Shown piece after piece: positions 8,717 to 17,350 of a stretch of DNA of 64,000 bases. Each line of letters opens with the position of its first letter. The first letter of the stretch is position 1. A model generated the notes under the pieces. That model ran no database searches, had not been told where the DNA came from, and worked only from the letters and a program-made list of their open reading frames with translations. The translations under genes and the position numbers were made by a program. Source of the stretch: Prevotella sp. (lineage in GTDB: Bacteria > Bacteroidota > Bacteroidia > Bacteroidales > Bacteroidaceae); assembly GCA_021636625.1 (NCBI GenBank), contig JAJWLX010000009.1, positions 22,472 through 86,471 of the forward strand. The letters run 5' to 3'.

Positions 8717-9616
8717 ATGAAACGGATTAAGGTTTTAGTTTTTAGTATGTTGGCTGCCATGATGCTTGCATCTTGCGGTACAACGCAGAAGGTGCCTCTT
8801 ACGGGTCGCACCCATCGCATCTCTGTCTCAGATGCACAGGTGTTGAGCTTGTCTAATCAGGAATATACCAAGTACATGGCTTCGGCTAAGAAATCTACCA
8901 ATGCAGCAAAGACTGCGCAGGTGGTAAGAGTCGGAAAGCGACTGGCTGCTGCCGTGGAAACTTATCTCAAGGAGAACGGATACGCCAATGATCTGCAGAA
9001 CTATTCCTGGGAATTCAACCTCGTTCAGGACAACAGTGTGAATGCCTTCTGCATGCCTGGCGGAAAGATTGTGGTATATGAAGGCTTGCTCCCAGTGGCT
9101 TCCAGCGATAATTCGCTCGCCATCGTACTGGGACATGAGATCGCACATGCCGTGGCTAAGCATAGTGCCGAGCAGCTTTCCAAGGCTCAGAACCAGCAGG
9201 TAGGTACCAGCATTCTGAGTGGTGTGCTGAATCAGGCTGTAGGTAACGGAGTGGGAGATTTGGCAGGTGCCGTAGCCGGACAGTACTTCTCCTTCCGTAA
9301 TCTGAAGTATTCGCGTGAAAACGAAACCGAAGCCGACTATATGGGCTTGATCTTTGCTGCGATGGCAGGCTACGATCCTCAGCAGGCGATACCTTTCTGG
9401 GAACGTATGGCTGAAGCTTCGGGCAATCAGAGCAAGAGTGATATCTTCAGCGATCACCCTTCTGATGCCAAGCGTATTGCTGCCTTGAAGGCGGCGATGC
9501 CTACTGCGCTGAAGTATTACAAGCCTCAGGGAAAGACTTCTGTTAATACCACAACCAAAAAGAGTGTCAAGACCGTGAAGGCTAGTTCGCTGATGAAGAA
9601 ATCAACTAAAAAATAA
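8717..9616 (+). CDS. M48 family zinc metalloprotease lipoprotein
   Basis: A lipoprotein signal peptide ends in the lipobox LASC, placing it in the periplasm or outer membrane. The zinc site HEIAH (in LGHEIAHAVAKHS) has its downstream glutamate in ENETEADYMG. FCMPGGKIVVYEGLL before it is typical of M48 peptidases of the BepA/LoiP/YcaL type, which degrade or assist misfolded outer-membrane proteins. The length of 299 residues suits the family without a TPR tail. The C-terminus is Lys/Ser/Thr-rich. The NfeD gene begins 4 nt after the stop, so the two are co-transcribed, consistent with an envelope quality-control operon. Confidence 0.92.
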   Translation: MKRIKVLVFSMLAAMMLASCGTTQKVPLTGRTHRISVSDAQVLSLSNQEYTKYMASAKKSTNAAKTAQVVRVGKRLAAAVETYLKENGYANDLQNYSWEFNLVQDNSVNAFCMPGGKIVVYEGLLPVASSDNSLAIVLGHEIAHAVAKHSAEQLSKAQNQQVGTSILSGVLNQAVGNGVGDLAGAVAGQYFSFRNLKYSRENETEADYMGLIFAAMAGYDPQQAIPFWERMAEASGNQSKSDIFSDHPSDAKRIAALKAAMPTALKYYKPQGKTSVNTTTKKSVKTVKASSLMKKSTKK

Positions 9617-9620
9617 CGAT

Positions 9621-10073
9621 ATGATGGAATATATCTCTCAAAACCTCTGGCTATTTTGGACAGTCATCATGTTCATCTGCCTCATCCTGGAGTTGTCTTC
9701 GGGCGACTTCTACGTGACTTGTTTTGCCATCGGTGCGCTCATCAGCATACCTGTGGCTGTGATGGATGCTCCGTTCTGGTTACAGGTAGTGGTCTGGGCG
9801 GTATGTTCCGTACTCAGTATCCTGTTGATCCGTCCGCATCTGGTAAAGGCTATCCATAGGGGAGCCGATCTTCGGGAGAGTAACTCCGATGCCCTTGCCG
9901 GACAGATAGGCGAGGTGAGTGAAACCATCGTTGCCGGTGGGTATGGAAGAGTGAAGCTCGATGGTGATGACTGGAAGGCAGAAGCTCCGGGCGCTGCTGG
10001 TGATATCGCCAAGGGCACCCGTGTAAGAGTGATGGGACACCAGTCTATCATCCTCCAGGTAGAGAAGTATTAA
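9621..10073 (+). CDS. NfeD-like membrane protein
   Basis: A 150-residue protein with two or three hydrophobic segments (residues about 8-75) and a C-terminal small beta domain (QIGEVSETIVAGGYGRVKLDGDDW, VRVMGHQSIIL) of the NfeD OB-fold type. It belongs to the short NfeD1b class lacking the ClpP-like protease domain. NfeD proteins sit beside SPFH proteins and are thought to help organise or stabilise them in the membrane, and here the SPFH gene follows after 18 nt. The start follows the upstream stop by 4 nt. Confidence 0.88.
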   Translation: MMEYISQNLWLFWTVIMFICLILELSSGDFYVTCFAIGALISIPVAVMDAPFWLQVVVWAVCSVLSILLIRPHLVKAIHRGADLRESNSDALAGQIGEVSETIVAGGYGRVKLDGDDWKAEAPGAAGDIAKGTRVRVMGHQSIILQVEKY

Positions 10074-10091
10074 CTTTTAATTATAAACATC

Positions 10092-11045
10092 ATGGAAATA
10101 GGACTTTATGTATTGATTGCTCTAGTGCTGCTTGCACTGGTAGTGGTAAAGAAAACCATCGTGATCATTCCTCAGAGTGAGACCAGAATCATCGAGCGGT
10201 TGGGTCGCTATTATGCTACCCTGAAGCCAGGTATCAACATTATCATTCCTTTCATCGACCAGGCCAAAACCATCGTGGCGATGCGTAGAGGAAGCTATAC
10301 TTATACCAGCAGCATCGACCTTCGTGAACAGGTTTATGATTTCGACCGTCAGAATGTGATTACCAAGGATAATATTCAGATGCAGATCAATGCACTGCTT
10401 TATTTCCAGATTGTAGATCCTTTCAAGAGTGTTTATGAAATCAACAATCTGCCTAATGCGATAGAGAAGTTGACTCAGACTACCCTGCGTAACATCATCG
10501 GTGAGATGGAACTCGACCAGACACTTACTTCCCGTGACACCATCAACACCAAGCTCCGTGCGGTGCTCGACGATGCCACCAACAAGTGGGGAATCAAGGT
10601 AAACCGTGTAGAGTTGCAGGATATCACTCCTCCTGAGAGTGTGCTCCAGGCGATGGAGAAGCAGATGCAGGCTGAGCGTAACAAGCGAGCTACCATCCTT
10701 ACTTCAGAAGGTGAGAAGGAGAAGCAGCGTCTGCTCTCCGAAGGTGAGAAGGCTGCGATCGTCAACAAGGCTGAGGCTGCCAAGCAGCAGGCAATCCTGA
10801 GAGCCGAAGGTGAGGCTACCGCCCGCATCCGCAAGGCTGAGGCTGAGGCTATCGCCATCCAGAAGATTACCGAGGCCGTAGGACAGAGTACCAATCCTGC
10901 CAACTATCTGCTGGCACAGAAATACATTACCATGATGCAGGAAGTGGCTCAGGGTAAGGATAATAAGGTGGTTTATCTGCCATACGAGGCTACCAACCTC
11001 CTGGGATCCATCGGTGGCATCAAGGATTTGTTTAACAGTAAGTAA
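10092..11045 (+). CDS. SPFH/Band 7 protein (stomatin/paraslipin, QmcA-like)
   Basis: One N-terminal membrane helix (residues about 3-22) is followed by an SPFH domain (IIPQSETRIIERLGRYYATL, PGINIIIPFIDQA) and a long helical part rich in Ala, Glu and Lys with heptad character (EKEKQRLLSEGEKAAIVNKA). The total of 317 residues is standard. Such proteins form ring-like oligomers and are linked to membrane microdomains and protease control. Its place after NfeD is the classic pair. The next gene starts about 10 nt downstream, suggesting co-transcription. Confidence 0.92.
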   Translation: MEIGLYVLIALVLLALVVVKKTIVIIPQSETRIIERLGRYYATLKPGINIIIPFIDQAKTIVAMRRGSYTYTSSIDLREQVYDFDRQNVITKDNIQMQINALLYFQIVDPFKSVYEINNLPNAIEKLTQTTLRNIIGEMELDQTLTSRDTINTKLRAVLDDATNKWGIKVNRVELQDITPPESVLQAMEKQMQAERNKRATILTSEGEKEKQRLLSEGEKAAIVNKAEAAKQQAILRAEGEATARIRKAEAEAIAIQKITEAVGQSTNPANYLLAQKYITMMQEVAQGKDNKVVYLPYEATNLLGSIGGIKDLFNSK

Positions 11046-11055
11046 ACTAAAAAAT

Positions 11056-12171
11056 ATGAATAAGAAAATTTGTATTGTAGCAGGTGCCCGACCAAACTTC
11101 ATCAAGGTGGCTCCTGTGATGAGAGCGATAGAGAATGCCCGGAAAGCGGGCGAGGAGATGGAGTGCAAACTGGTTTATACCGGTCGTGAAGACGATGAGA
11201 CCCTTGAAGATTCTCTTTTCTCTGACTTGGGTATCCGCAAGCCGGATGTTTATTTGGGCGTGGAATGTGAGAATATGAATGAGCTGACTGGTATGGTGAT
11301 GGCACAGTTTGAGCGCTATCTCCAGCAGAATCCTACGGATGTGGTGATTGTGGTGGATGATCTGGCTTCTACCATGGCTGTGGCTATCGTCACCAAGAAG
11401 CAGGGCGTTCAGTTGGCTCACATCGCCGCAGGTACCCGTAGCTTCGATATCACCATGCCGAAGGAAATCAACCGTCTGGTGATTGATGGACTCTCTGATA
11501 TCCTCTTCACCGCAGGTATCTCCAACAACAGTATCGCCAACAAGGAGGGTGCTGAACTCTCTAAGGTCTATATGGTGGGTAATGTACTCATTGATAACAT
11601 CCGGTTCCTGCAGCAGCGCATGAAGCGTCCTCAGGTGATGGATGAGCAGCATCTGGAGGATGGCAAGTATATGGTGCTTACCTTGAACCGCAAGGCCATC
11701 GTCAACAATATCGATGAGATGAAGACCTTAATCTCTACGATCGACCGTGTGGCTCGCCAGGCAGGCATCAAGGTTCTGGCTCCTTTGCGTGGCAAGGCAT
11801 TGGGATTCGTGCTTGCCTTCAAGGCTTACCAGGATGTGGCTGACCATCAGTCAGGTATCATGGTCGTACAGCCTCAGGGTTATCTCGATTTCTCTTATCT
11901 CTCAGCCCACGCCATGGGTGTAATCACTGATTCGGGTAATGTGGCAGAAGAGGCTACCTTCAATGGTGTGCCTTGCATCACCCTGAATAGCTATACCGAG
12001 CACCAGGAAACCGTAACCGTAGGAACCAACGAACTCGTTGCTGAAGATCCAGAGAAGCTTCAGCAGGCTATGGAGAAGATTGTGAAGGGTGAATGGAAGA
12101 AGGGTGGCATTCCTGATAGATGGGATGGACGATCGGCAGAACGCATCGTTCAGATTATCTGTGGGGAATAA
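11056..12171 (+). CDS. UDP-GlcNAc 2-epimerase (WecB) family homologue with altered active site
   Basis: The start at 11056 opens a typical WecB N-terminus (KKICIVAGARPNFIKVAPVM). The 371-residue length and overall pattern fit non-hydrolysing UDP-GlcNAc 2-epimerases, which make UDP-ManNAc. The catalytic signatures are changed. The usual GDT motif is replaced by VVDDLAST; HVEAGLR reads HIAAGTR, losing the catalytic Glu; PEExNR reads PKEINR, losing the second Glu; and the HRRE region reads LNRKAIVN. It therefore probably lacks classical epimerase activity and may bind a nucleotide sugar or have another role. It follows the NfeD/SPFH genes closely rather than sitting in the capsule locus. The fold call is strong; the function is unknown. 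Confidence 0.8.
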   Translation: MNKKICIVAGARPNFIKVAPVMRAIENARKAGEEMECKLVYTGREDDETLEDSLFSDLGIRKPDVYLGVECENMNELTGMVMAQFERYLQQNPTDVVIVVDDLASTMAVAIVTKKQGVQLAHIAAGTRSFDITMPKEINRLVIDGLSDILFTAGISNNSIANKEGAELSKVYMVGNVLIDNIRFLQQRMKRPQVMDEQHLEDGKYMVLTLNRKAIVNNIDEMKTLISTIDRVARQAGIKVLAPLRGKALGFVLAFKAYQDVADHQSGIMVVQPQGYLDFSYLSAHAMGVITDSGNVAEEATFNGVPCITLNSYTEHQETVTVGTNELVAEDPEKLQQAMEKIVKGEWKKGGIPDRWDGRSAERIVQIICGE

Positions 12172-12181
12172 GTAAATCCAG

Positions 12182-12371
12182 ACGCCCTGAAAGGGCAGAA
12201 GCTCCTAGCCCAGGGCAACACCCTGGGTAATCATGAGCGTAAGTTTGTCGCCCTGTAAGGGCAAAAGCTTTGTGTATGAGAAGCTTTTGCCCTTACAGGG
12301 CGTTTTGCTATATACCTTGTAAACCCAGGGTGTTGCCCTGGGCTAGGAGCTTCTGGGCTTTCAGCCCGTGT
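12182..12371. repeat. REP-like element, inverted pair
   Basis: A 190-nt near-palindrome. The left half has CGCCCTGAAAGGGCAGAAG, CTAGCCCAGGGCAACACCC and CGCCCTGTAAGGGCAAAAG; the right half is the reverse complement order. The centre at about 12275 can fold back perfectly over more than 20 bp. It lies between convergent genes and could terminate both. Single copies occur at 15594, 17254, 18122 and 22911. Confidence 0.85.
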
Positions 12372-12382
12372 GGGGCTTTCGT

Positions 12383-13303
12383 TTATTTCACCGGATAATC
12401 ATACTGTTTGTAATAGGTAGGAGTCTTTGGGGTGTTATACCAATTGCCCTCAACGCTTACTCCGATGGAGAAGTTCTTGTTGGTGTATCTTACTCCGGCA
12501 CCTAACACATTGGCACCGGCAGCACCCATGCCATATCCTCCAGGCATCACGCCCATTCCCCAGATGCCGGGATACATACCATATCTGCCATATCCGTAAG
12601 GACCATATCCGGCATAACGGTTGTAGATGGAATTGTAGTTGTTGGCAACACTTACCTGTCCATATACGTATGCCTCCCAGTGCTCATCAAACTGATAGCC
12701 CAGAATGCCATACACACCACCATCCCGGAAATTGTCGCCTCCGTAATTGATGTTGTTGAGATAGGTACCCAAAGCCATCCACAGCTTGTTGTCCTTGGTG
12801 AGCGGCGTGAGATACGTAGCATTGATGGTCTGGGTAAAACCGCCCCAGTGTGGCGCATGCTTGCCGAAAGTGGCGAAGACGGAAAGATCTACCGAGAGGT
12901 TCAGTCCCTTATGGAGTCCCCAGCCATACTGGTTCCAGCCATATTTGCCCCAGTCATTTCCCCAATAGTCATAGCTGTTTCCCAATCCTCCCGAATTGAC
13001 CAGATTGGAGATCGGATTGTTATAATAATCACTATCCTGAGGATTCTTCAGATAACTGCCCATCTTGTAGAGTTCGTCACTGTTGGAATCGATATGCCGG
13101 ATAGGGGTGTAGGTGTTTTTTACGGGTTTTCCGCCATATACCACGGTCTTCCCGTCCTGATATACCGTATCGCCTGGCAACAGCCAGTCTTCCCTCGGAC
13201 TATCCTGACTGTGCAGAGGTCCGAAGCTCACGTGCTGTGCCTGGGCTTTCATTCCTATTAGTGCGAAGCCCAGGAGAAGAAGATATAATCTTTTTGTTGT
13301 CAT
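12383..13303 (-). CDS. Secreted Gly/Tyr-rich outer-membrane-type protein
   Basis: I do not recognise a named family. A signal peptide (MTTKRLYLLLLGFALIGMKAQAQ) indicates export; the start is placed there, although an ATG 27 nt upstream is in frame. After a leader of about 100 residues come alternating strands such as LNLSVDLSVFATF, NATYLTPLTKDNKLWMALG and GVYGILGYQFDEHWEAYVYG, which resemble an outer-membrane beta barrel. Residues about 230-270 are a low-complexity loop of Gly, Tyr, Pro and Met (YAGYGPYGYGRYGMYPG). The protein ends with a strand, as barrels do. It is transcribed divergently from the cyclophilin gene. A structural or surface role is inferred. Confidence 0.7.
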   Translation of the reverse strand: MTTKRLYLLLLGFALIGMKAQAQHVSFGPLHSQDSPREDWLLPGDTVYQDGKTVVYGGKPVKNTYTPIRHIDSNSDELYKMGSYLKNPQDSDYYNNPISNLVNSGGLGNSYDYWGNDWGKYGWNQYGWGLHKGLNLSVDLSVFATFGKHAPHWGGFTQTINATYLTPLTKDNKLWMALGTYLNNINYGGDNFRDGGVYGILGYQFDEHWEAYVYGQVSVANNYNSIYNRYAGYGPYGYGRYGMYPGIWGMGVMPGGYGMGAAGANVLGAGVRYTNKNFSIGVSVEGNWYNTPKTPTYYKQYDYPVK

Positions 13304-13399
13304 CATATCAAATCGTTTATGTCGCCTCATTTTCGAAGCTTTTTATGTTATTCACCAATTTTTGGGGCATCATTTTGCCCGTTTCTGTCATTTTGCACG

Positions 13400-13407
13400 C
13401 AAAGATA
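13400..13407 (-). promoter_or_regulatory. Minus-7 box (TATCTTTG on the minus strand)
   Basis: CAAAGATA on the plus strand reads TATCTTTG on the minus strand, about 95 nt before the outer-membrane protein start. It forms a divergent pair with the box at 13452. Confidence 0.5.
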
Positions 13408-13451
13408 TAAAGAAAGTTTGAGAAAAGCATAACTTTTTAGAATAAAATCAT

Positions 13452-13459
13452 TATCTTTG
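13452..13459 (+). promoter_or_regulatory. Minus-7 box (TATCTTTG) for the cyclophilin gene
   Basis: TATCTTTG lies 40 nt before the ATG at 13499, a normal spacing for a Bacteroidales promoter. Confidence 0.55.
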
Positions 13460-13498
13460 CAATCAATAACATAAAAAACAGATTTAAGTATTAAGAAA

Positions 13499-14266
13499 AT
13501 GAAAAAGATAATAACGATATCTGCCCTTTTGCTGGCTGCTTTTGCTCCTCAAGCAATGGCGCAGGAACAGACTCAGCCTACTCAGCAGACTGCCCGTCCG
13601 GCTTTCGATAACGAGCTGCTCCCTTGGGAGACACCTCGTGATACCACCTGCCACGAGGTACTGCTGGAAACCACGATGGGCAATATCCGTGTGGCTCTTT
13701 ATAACGATACTCCGCATCACCGCGACAACTTCCTCAAGCTCGTGAACAGCGGATATTACAACGGCTGTATCTTTCAGCGTGTCATCAAGAACTTCATGAT
13801 TCAGGGTGGTGATTACTCCTGTCGCAAGGTTACTCCCGGAAAGGTGGAGAAGTTTGATGTTGACTATATGGTACCAGCCGAAATCATCTATCCTAAATAT
13901 TACCACAAGCGCGGTCAGCTCTGTGCAGCCTGTGAGGGGGATGATGAGAATCCAACCAAAGCATCTGCTTCCACCGATTTCTATATCACCTGGGGCAGAA
14001 ACTTCTCTCCCCGACAGATGGAATACTATGTAGAGAAGGAGAAGAGAGAGGGTGCGAAATCCTACGCATTGCCATCCGAGCAGTTGCAGCAGGGTTACAT
14101 CAAGCATGGTGGAGTGCCTCATCTGGACAATGGATATACCGTGTTCGGCGAGGTGCTGGAAGGTATGGATGTGGTAGATAAGATCCAGAATGTGGCTACC
14201 AACAAGGACAACAATGACCGCCCGCTGGAAGACATCGTCATCACCAGAGCCACCCAGGTGAAATAG
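13499..14266 (+). CDS. Exported cyclophilin-type peptidyl-prolyl cis-trans isomerase
   Basis: A signal peptide (MKKIITISALLLAAFAPQAMA) precedes a cyclophilin domain beginning near residue 58 (VLLETTMGNIRVALYNDTP, NFLKLVNSGYYNGCIFQRVI, FMIQGGDY). An insertion of about 90 residues (CEGDDENPTKAS, PRQMEYYVEKEKREGAKSYA) separates the first half from the GVPHLDNGYTVFGEVLEGMDVVD end. This insert is common in Bacteroidales cyclophilins. The enzyme isomerises Xaa-Pro bonds of periplasmic proteins. It is probably a folding helper for envelope proteins. The serine dehydratase gene follows after 55 nt. Confidence 0.9.
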   Translation: MKKIITISALLLAAFAPQAMAQEQTQPTQQTARPAFDNELLPWETPRDTTCHEVLLETTMGNIRVALYNDTPHHRDNFLKLVNSGYYNGCIFQRVIKNFMIQGGDYSCRKVTPGKVEKFDVDYMVPAEIIYPKYYHKRGQLCAACEGDDENPTKASASTDFYITWGRNFSPRQMEYYVEKEKREGAKSYALPSEQLQQGYIKHGGVPHLDNGYTVFGEVLEGMDVVDKIQNVATNKDNNDRPLEDIVITRATQVK

Positions 14267-14321
14267 ACCAGCAAGGGGAAAATACCTAAAATGAAAACAA
14301 TAACATTATAATACGGGAAAA

Positions 14322-15530
14322 ATGAAATCTTTAAAGGAGTTATACCGAATTGGCAAGGGACCATCGAGCAGTCATACGATGGGACCTCAGCGTGCAGCTA
14401 AGCTCTTCCTGGAGCGTTGTGCTAATGCTTCGTCCTACGAAGTTACATTGTATGGTGCCCTGGCTGCTACCGGCAAGGGTCACATGACCGATGTGGCTAT
14501 CGAGGAAGTGCTCAAGAAGCATATTGTTCATATCATCTGGGAGCCTCAGGTCTTCCTGCCTTTCCATCCTAACGGAATGAAGTTTGTGGGCAAGGACCTG
14601 AATGGCGACGTGATTGATGAGTGGATTGTTTATAGTATCGGTGGCGGTGCCATCTCGGATGGTTCTGATGGACAGTCGGAGTTGGGCGCTGAAGATGTCT
14701 ATGACCTGAAGACGATGGCGGAAATCCAGAAATGGTGCTACGACAACGGCCGCTCTTTCTGGGAATACGTGGAGAAATGCGAGGATCCGGATATCTGGGA
14801 TTATCTCCGTAAGATCTGGGATACCATGAAGCAGTCTATTCACAATGGTCTCAGTCATGAGGGTGTCTTGCCTGGACCGCTGAAACTCCAGCGCAAGGCT
14901 GCTGTCTATCATATCAAGGCAAAGGGCTATCGTGCTTCCTTGCAGAGCCGCGGACTGGTTTATTCCTATGCACTGGCGGTGAGTGAGGAGAATGCATCGG
15001 GCGGTACCATCGTTACGGCTCCTACCTGCGGTGCCTGCGGTGTACTTCCTGCCGTACTCTATCACATGCATACTGCTCATGAAATGAGCGAGGAGCGCAT
15101 CCTCCGTGCTTTGGCTACAGCCGGACTTGTGGGTAACATCGTGAAGCACAATGCTTCTATCAGTGGAGCTGATGTGGGGTGCCAGGGTGAGGTAGGTGTA
15201 GCCTGTGCGATGGCTTCAGCAGCGGCATGTCAGCTCTTCGGCGGTAGTCCTGCCCAGGTAGAGTATGCTGCCGAAATGGGATTGGAGCATCACCTGGGTA
15301 TGACCTGCGATCCGGTTTGCGGATTGGTACAGATTCCTTGCATCGAGCGCAATGCCTTTGCGGCTGCCCGTGCCCTGGATGCCGATCTCTACGCTTCCTT
15401 CTCGGATGGTCATCATAGCGTATCATTCGATAGAGTAGTAGAAGTAATGCGACAGACCGGTCACGATCTCCCTTCGCTCTATAAGGAAACCAGCGAGGGC
15501 GGTTTGGCAAAAGGCTTTAAAGGAGAATAA
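14322..15530 (+). CDS. L-serine ammonia-lyase (L-serine dehydratase), iron-sulfur type
   Basis: A 402-residue single-chain enzyme converting L-serine to pyruvate and ammonia. The N-terminal beta domain has GKGPSSSHTMGPQRAA, the signature of the family. The catalytic alpha domain has NASGGTIVTAPTCGACGVLP and GADVGCQGEVGVACAM, including cysteines expected to hold the 4Fe-4S cluster, and another cysteine pair at MTCDPVCGLVQIPC. It is cytoplasmic. Length and motif order fit the fused one-subunit type. It stands between a cyclophilin and an amino-acid transporter. Tandem repeats and a REP element follow its stop. Confidence 0.93.
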   Translation: MKSLKELYRIGKGPSSSHTMGPQRAAKLFLERCANASSYEVTLYGALAATGKGHMTDVAIEEVLKKHIVHIIWEPQVFLPFHPNGMKFVGKDLNGDVIDEWIVYSIGGGAISDGSDGQSELGAEDVYDLKTMAEIQKWCYDNGRSFWEYVEKCEDPDIWDYLRKIWDTMKQSIHNGLSHEGVLPGPLKLQRKAAVYHIKAKGYRASLQSRGLVYSYALAVSEENASGGTIVTAPTCGACGVLPAVLYHMHTAHEMSEERILRALATAGLVGNIVKHNASISGADVGCQGEVGVACAMASAAACQLFGGSPAQVEYAAEMGLEHHLGMTCDPVCGLVQIPCIERNAFAAARALDADLYASFSDGHHSVSFDRVVEVMRQTGHDLPSLYKETSEGGLAKGFKGE

Positions 15531-15600
15531 TCGCCCTGAAGTCGAATATTCGGACTTCCCGGCACGCCCGAAGTCAAATACTCAGACTTCCCGGCACGCC
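15531..15600 (+). repeat. Short tandem hairpin repeat joined to a REP element
   Basis: Two copies of about 33 nt built on CGCCCTGAAGTC...GACTTCCCGGCA, each able to fold through GAAGTC/GACTTC. They run directly into the REP unit starting at 15594. Confidence 0.7.
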
Positions 15601-15685
15601 CTGAAAGGGCAGAAGCTCCTAGCCCAGGGTAACACCCTGGGTAAGAATAGCAGTTAGCAATGCGCCCTGTAAGGGCAAAAGCTTT
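15594..15685 (+). repeat. REP-like element, single copy
   Basis: CGCCCTGAAAGGGCAGAAG, CTAGCCCAGGGTAACACCC and CGCCCTGTAAGGGCAAAAG occur in order, the same order as in the 12182 copy. It lies between serine dehydratase and the transporter gene and ends about 11 nt before the ATG. Confidence 0.85.
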
Positions 15686-15696
15686 TGATTAATTAG

Positions 15697-17253
15697 ATGA
15701 TTTATAATAGATTAAAACGATTTAGTTTAAGTACTTTAGTAATAGTAGTCTGTCTTCTCCTGTCTTCCTGCGGCTCGGATTCTTCCGATGCGAAGAAGCA
15801 GTTGAAGGCGAAGGCTGATTTGCAGGGCGCTGTTATCGGCGTGCAGTTAGGTACCACCAGCGACGGCCTTGCCACAGAGTTGGAAAAGAAAGGAGATGGC
15901 ACCAAGGTAGAACGATACAACAAGGGAGCCGATGCCATTCAGGCGCTCCTCCAGGGTAAGATCGACTGTATGGTGACCGATGAGGCACCAGCCAAGGCAT
16001 TTCAGCGGGTGAATCCTTCTCTCCGCATTCTGCCGGAAACCTTCGATGCCTCCTCTTTCGCCATCTGTGTGGCAAAGGATCATGCCGAATTGCAGCAGTC
16101 CATCAATCATGCCATCCGTATCCTGAAGGAGAATGGCGTCATCGATTCCATCGTCAACCGCCATCTGGAACGGGGTATTGCCGTGGCTTATACGCCTAAG
16201 ACTTCGGATGTGAAGAAGGTAGGACCGGAAGCGCTGCAGAAGCTCGGACTGAAGAAGAGTCTCCGCTTTGCCACCAATGCCACCTTCGAACCATTCGAGT
16301 ACTACCAGGATGGTAAGATTGTGGGTATCGATGTCGATGTGGCGAATGCCATCGGCGATGTGATGGGCGTGGATGTCGAGATTCTCGATATGGAGTTTGA
16401 TGCCATCATCACTTCCGTACAGGCAGGCAAGGCTGATGCCGGTATCGCTGGTATTACCGTCACCCCGGAGCGGGAGAAGAACATCGGATTCACCGATTCC
16501 TACGCCGATGTGCGACAGGTCATCATGGTAAATTCCGAAAATGCAGAAGTGGCTGGTGCACAGCATGGATTTCTGGATAAGTTCAAGTCTTGCTTCATCG
16601 ATGACAACCGCTATGAGTATCTCCTGCAGGGATTGGGCAATACGCTCATCATCACCTTCTTCGCCATCATCCTTTCCGTGATTCTCGGTACGCTGATAGC
16701 CATTGTCCGTGCCCGTCACGAACGCCGTGGTGGTTGGCGCATTCCGAATATGCTCTGCCAGTTGTATCTCACCATCATGCGTGGTACACCTACCATGGTG
16801 CAGTTGCTCATCATCTATTATGTGGTCTTCGCCTCAGCCGATGTCAACAAGATTCTGGTAGCCGTCATTGCCTTCGGTTTGAACTCTGCGGCATATATTG
16901 CCGAGGTCATCCGTTCGGGTATTATGTCGGTAGATGAGGGGCAGATGGAAGCGGGTAGAAGTCTCGGTCTTTCTTATGGCAAGACCATGCGACTCATCAT
17001 CCTGCCACAAGCCTTCAAGAATGTGCTGCCGGCGATGGGTAATGAGCTCATCACCCTGCTCAAGGAGACTTCCATCAGCGGTTACATCGGTCTCGTGGAT
17101 CTTACCAAGGGTTCCGATATCATCCGCAGCATCACCTACGAGGCAATGATGCCATTGGGTGTGGTTGCCTGCCTGTATCTCATCATCGTCCTCGGACTGA
17201 ATGCCGGAGTGAGAAAGTTGGAAAAGCGTTTGAGAAAGAGCGAAAGGAAATAG
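15697..17253 (+). CDS. Amino-acid ABC transporter: permuted substrate-binding domain fused to permease
   Basis: A lipoprotein signal peptide ends in LLSSC (Cys25). Residues about 40-160 resemble the second lobe of a polar amino-acid binding protein (LQGAVIGVQLGTTSDG, AIQALLQGKIDCMVTDEAPA, SFAICVAKDHAELQ). Residues about 187-282 resemble the first lobe (LRFATNATFEPFEYYQDGKI, GKADAGIAGITVTPEREKNI). Lobe order is thus reversed compared with normal proteins. Residues about 305-510 are a HisM/GlnP-type permease with RGTPTMVQLLIIYY and the EAA loop EAGRSLGLSYGKTMRLIILP. The ATPase gene follows. It would capture an amino acid in the periplasm and import it. A Glu/Gln or Asp substrate is only a guess. 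It could be coupled metabolically to the serine dehydratase upstream. Confidence 0.88.
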   Translation: MIYNRLKRFSLSTLVIVVCLLLSSCGSDSSDAKKQLKAKADLQGAVIGVQLGTTSDGLATELEKKGDGTKVERYNKGADAIQALLQGKIDCMVTDEAPAKAFQRVNPSLRILPETFDASSFAICVAKDHAELQQSINHAIRILKENGVIDSIVNRHLERGIAVAYTPKTSDVKKVGPEALQKLGLKKSLRFATNATFEPFEYYQDGKIVGIDVDVANAIGDVMGVDVEILDMEFDAIITSVQAGKADAGIAGITVTPEREKNIGFTDSYADVRQVIMVNSENAEVAGAQHGFLDKFKSCFIDDNRYEYLLQGLGNTLIITFFAIILSVILGTLIAIVRARHERRGGWRIPNMLCQLYLTIMRGTPTMVQLLIIYYVVFASADVNKILVAVIAFGLNSAAYIAEVIRSGIMSVDEGQMEAGRSLGLSYGKTMRLIILPQAFKNVLPAMGNELITLLKETSISGYIGLVDLTKGSDIIRSITYEAMMPLGVVACLYLIIVLGLNAGVRKLEKRLRKSERK

Positions 17254-17341
17254 CACGCCCTGAAAGGGCAGAAGCACCTAGCCCAGGGCATCGCCCTGGG
17301 TATAATTGCAGTTAGAAATGCGCCCTGAAAGGGCAAAAGCT
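17254..17341 (+). repeat. REP-like element inside the transporter operon
   Basis: It starts just after the permease stop and ends about 10 nt before the ATPase ATG, so it is transcribed within the operon. The hairpins could reduce or set expression of the downstream gene. Motif order is as in the other copies (CGCCCTGAAAGGGCAGAAG first). Confidence 0.85.
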
Positions 17342-17350
17342 TCAAATGAT

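Noticed and set aside
12680..13261. A 193-codon plus-strand frame within the outer-membrane protein gene
   Set aside because: It is antisense to a gene with a clear signal peptide and promoter, and its product shows no family pattern.
17306..17350. Longer N-terminus for the GlnQ-type ATPase
   Set aside because: The extra codons lie inside a REP element, and ABC ATPases of this type start just before the KIEGL strand, as the ATG at 17351 does.
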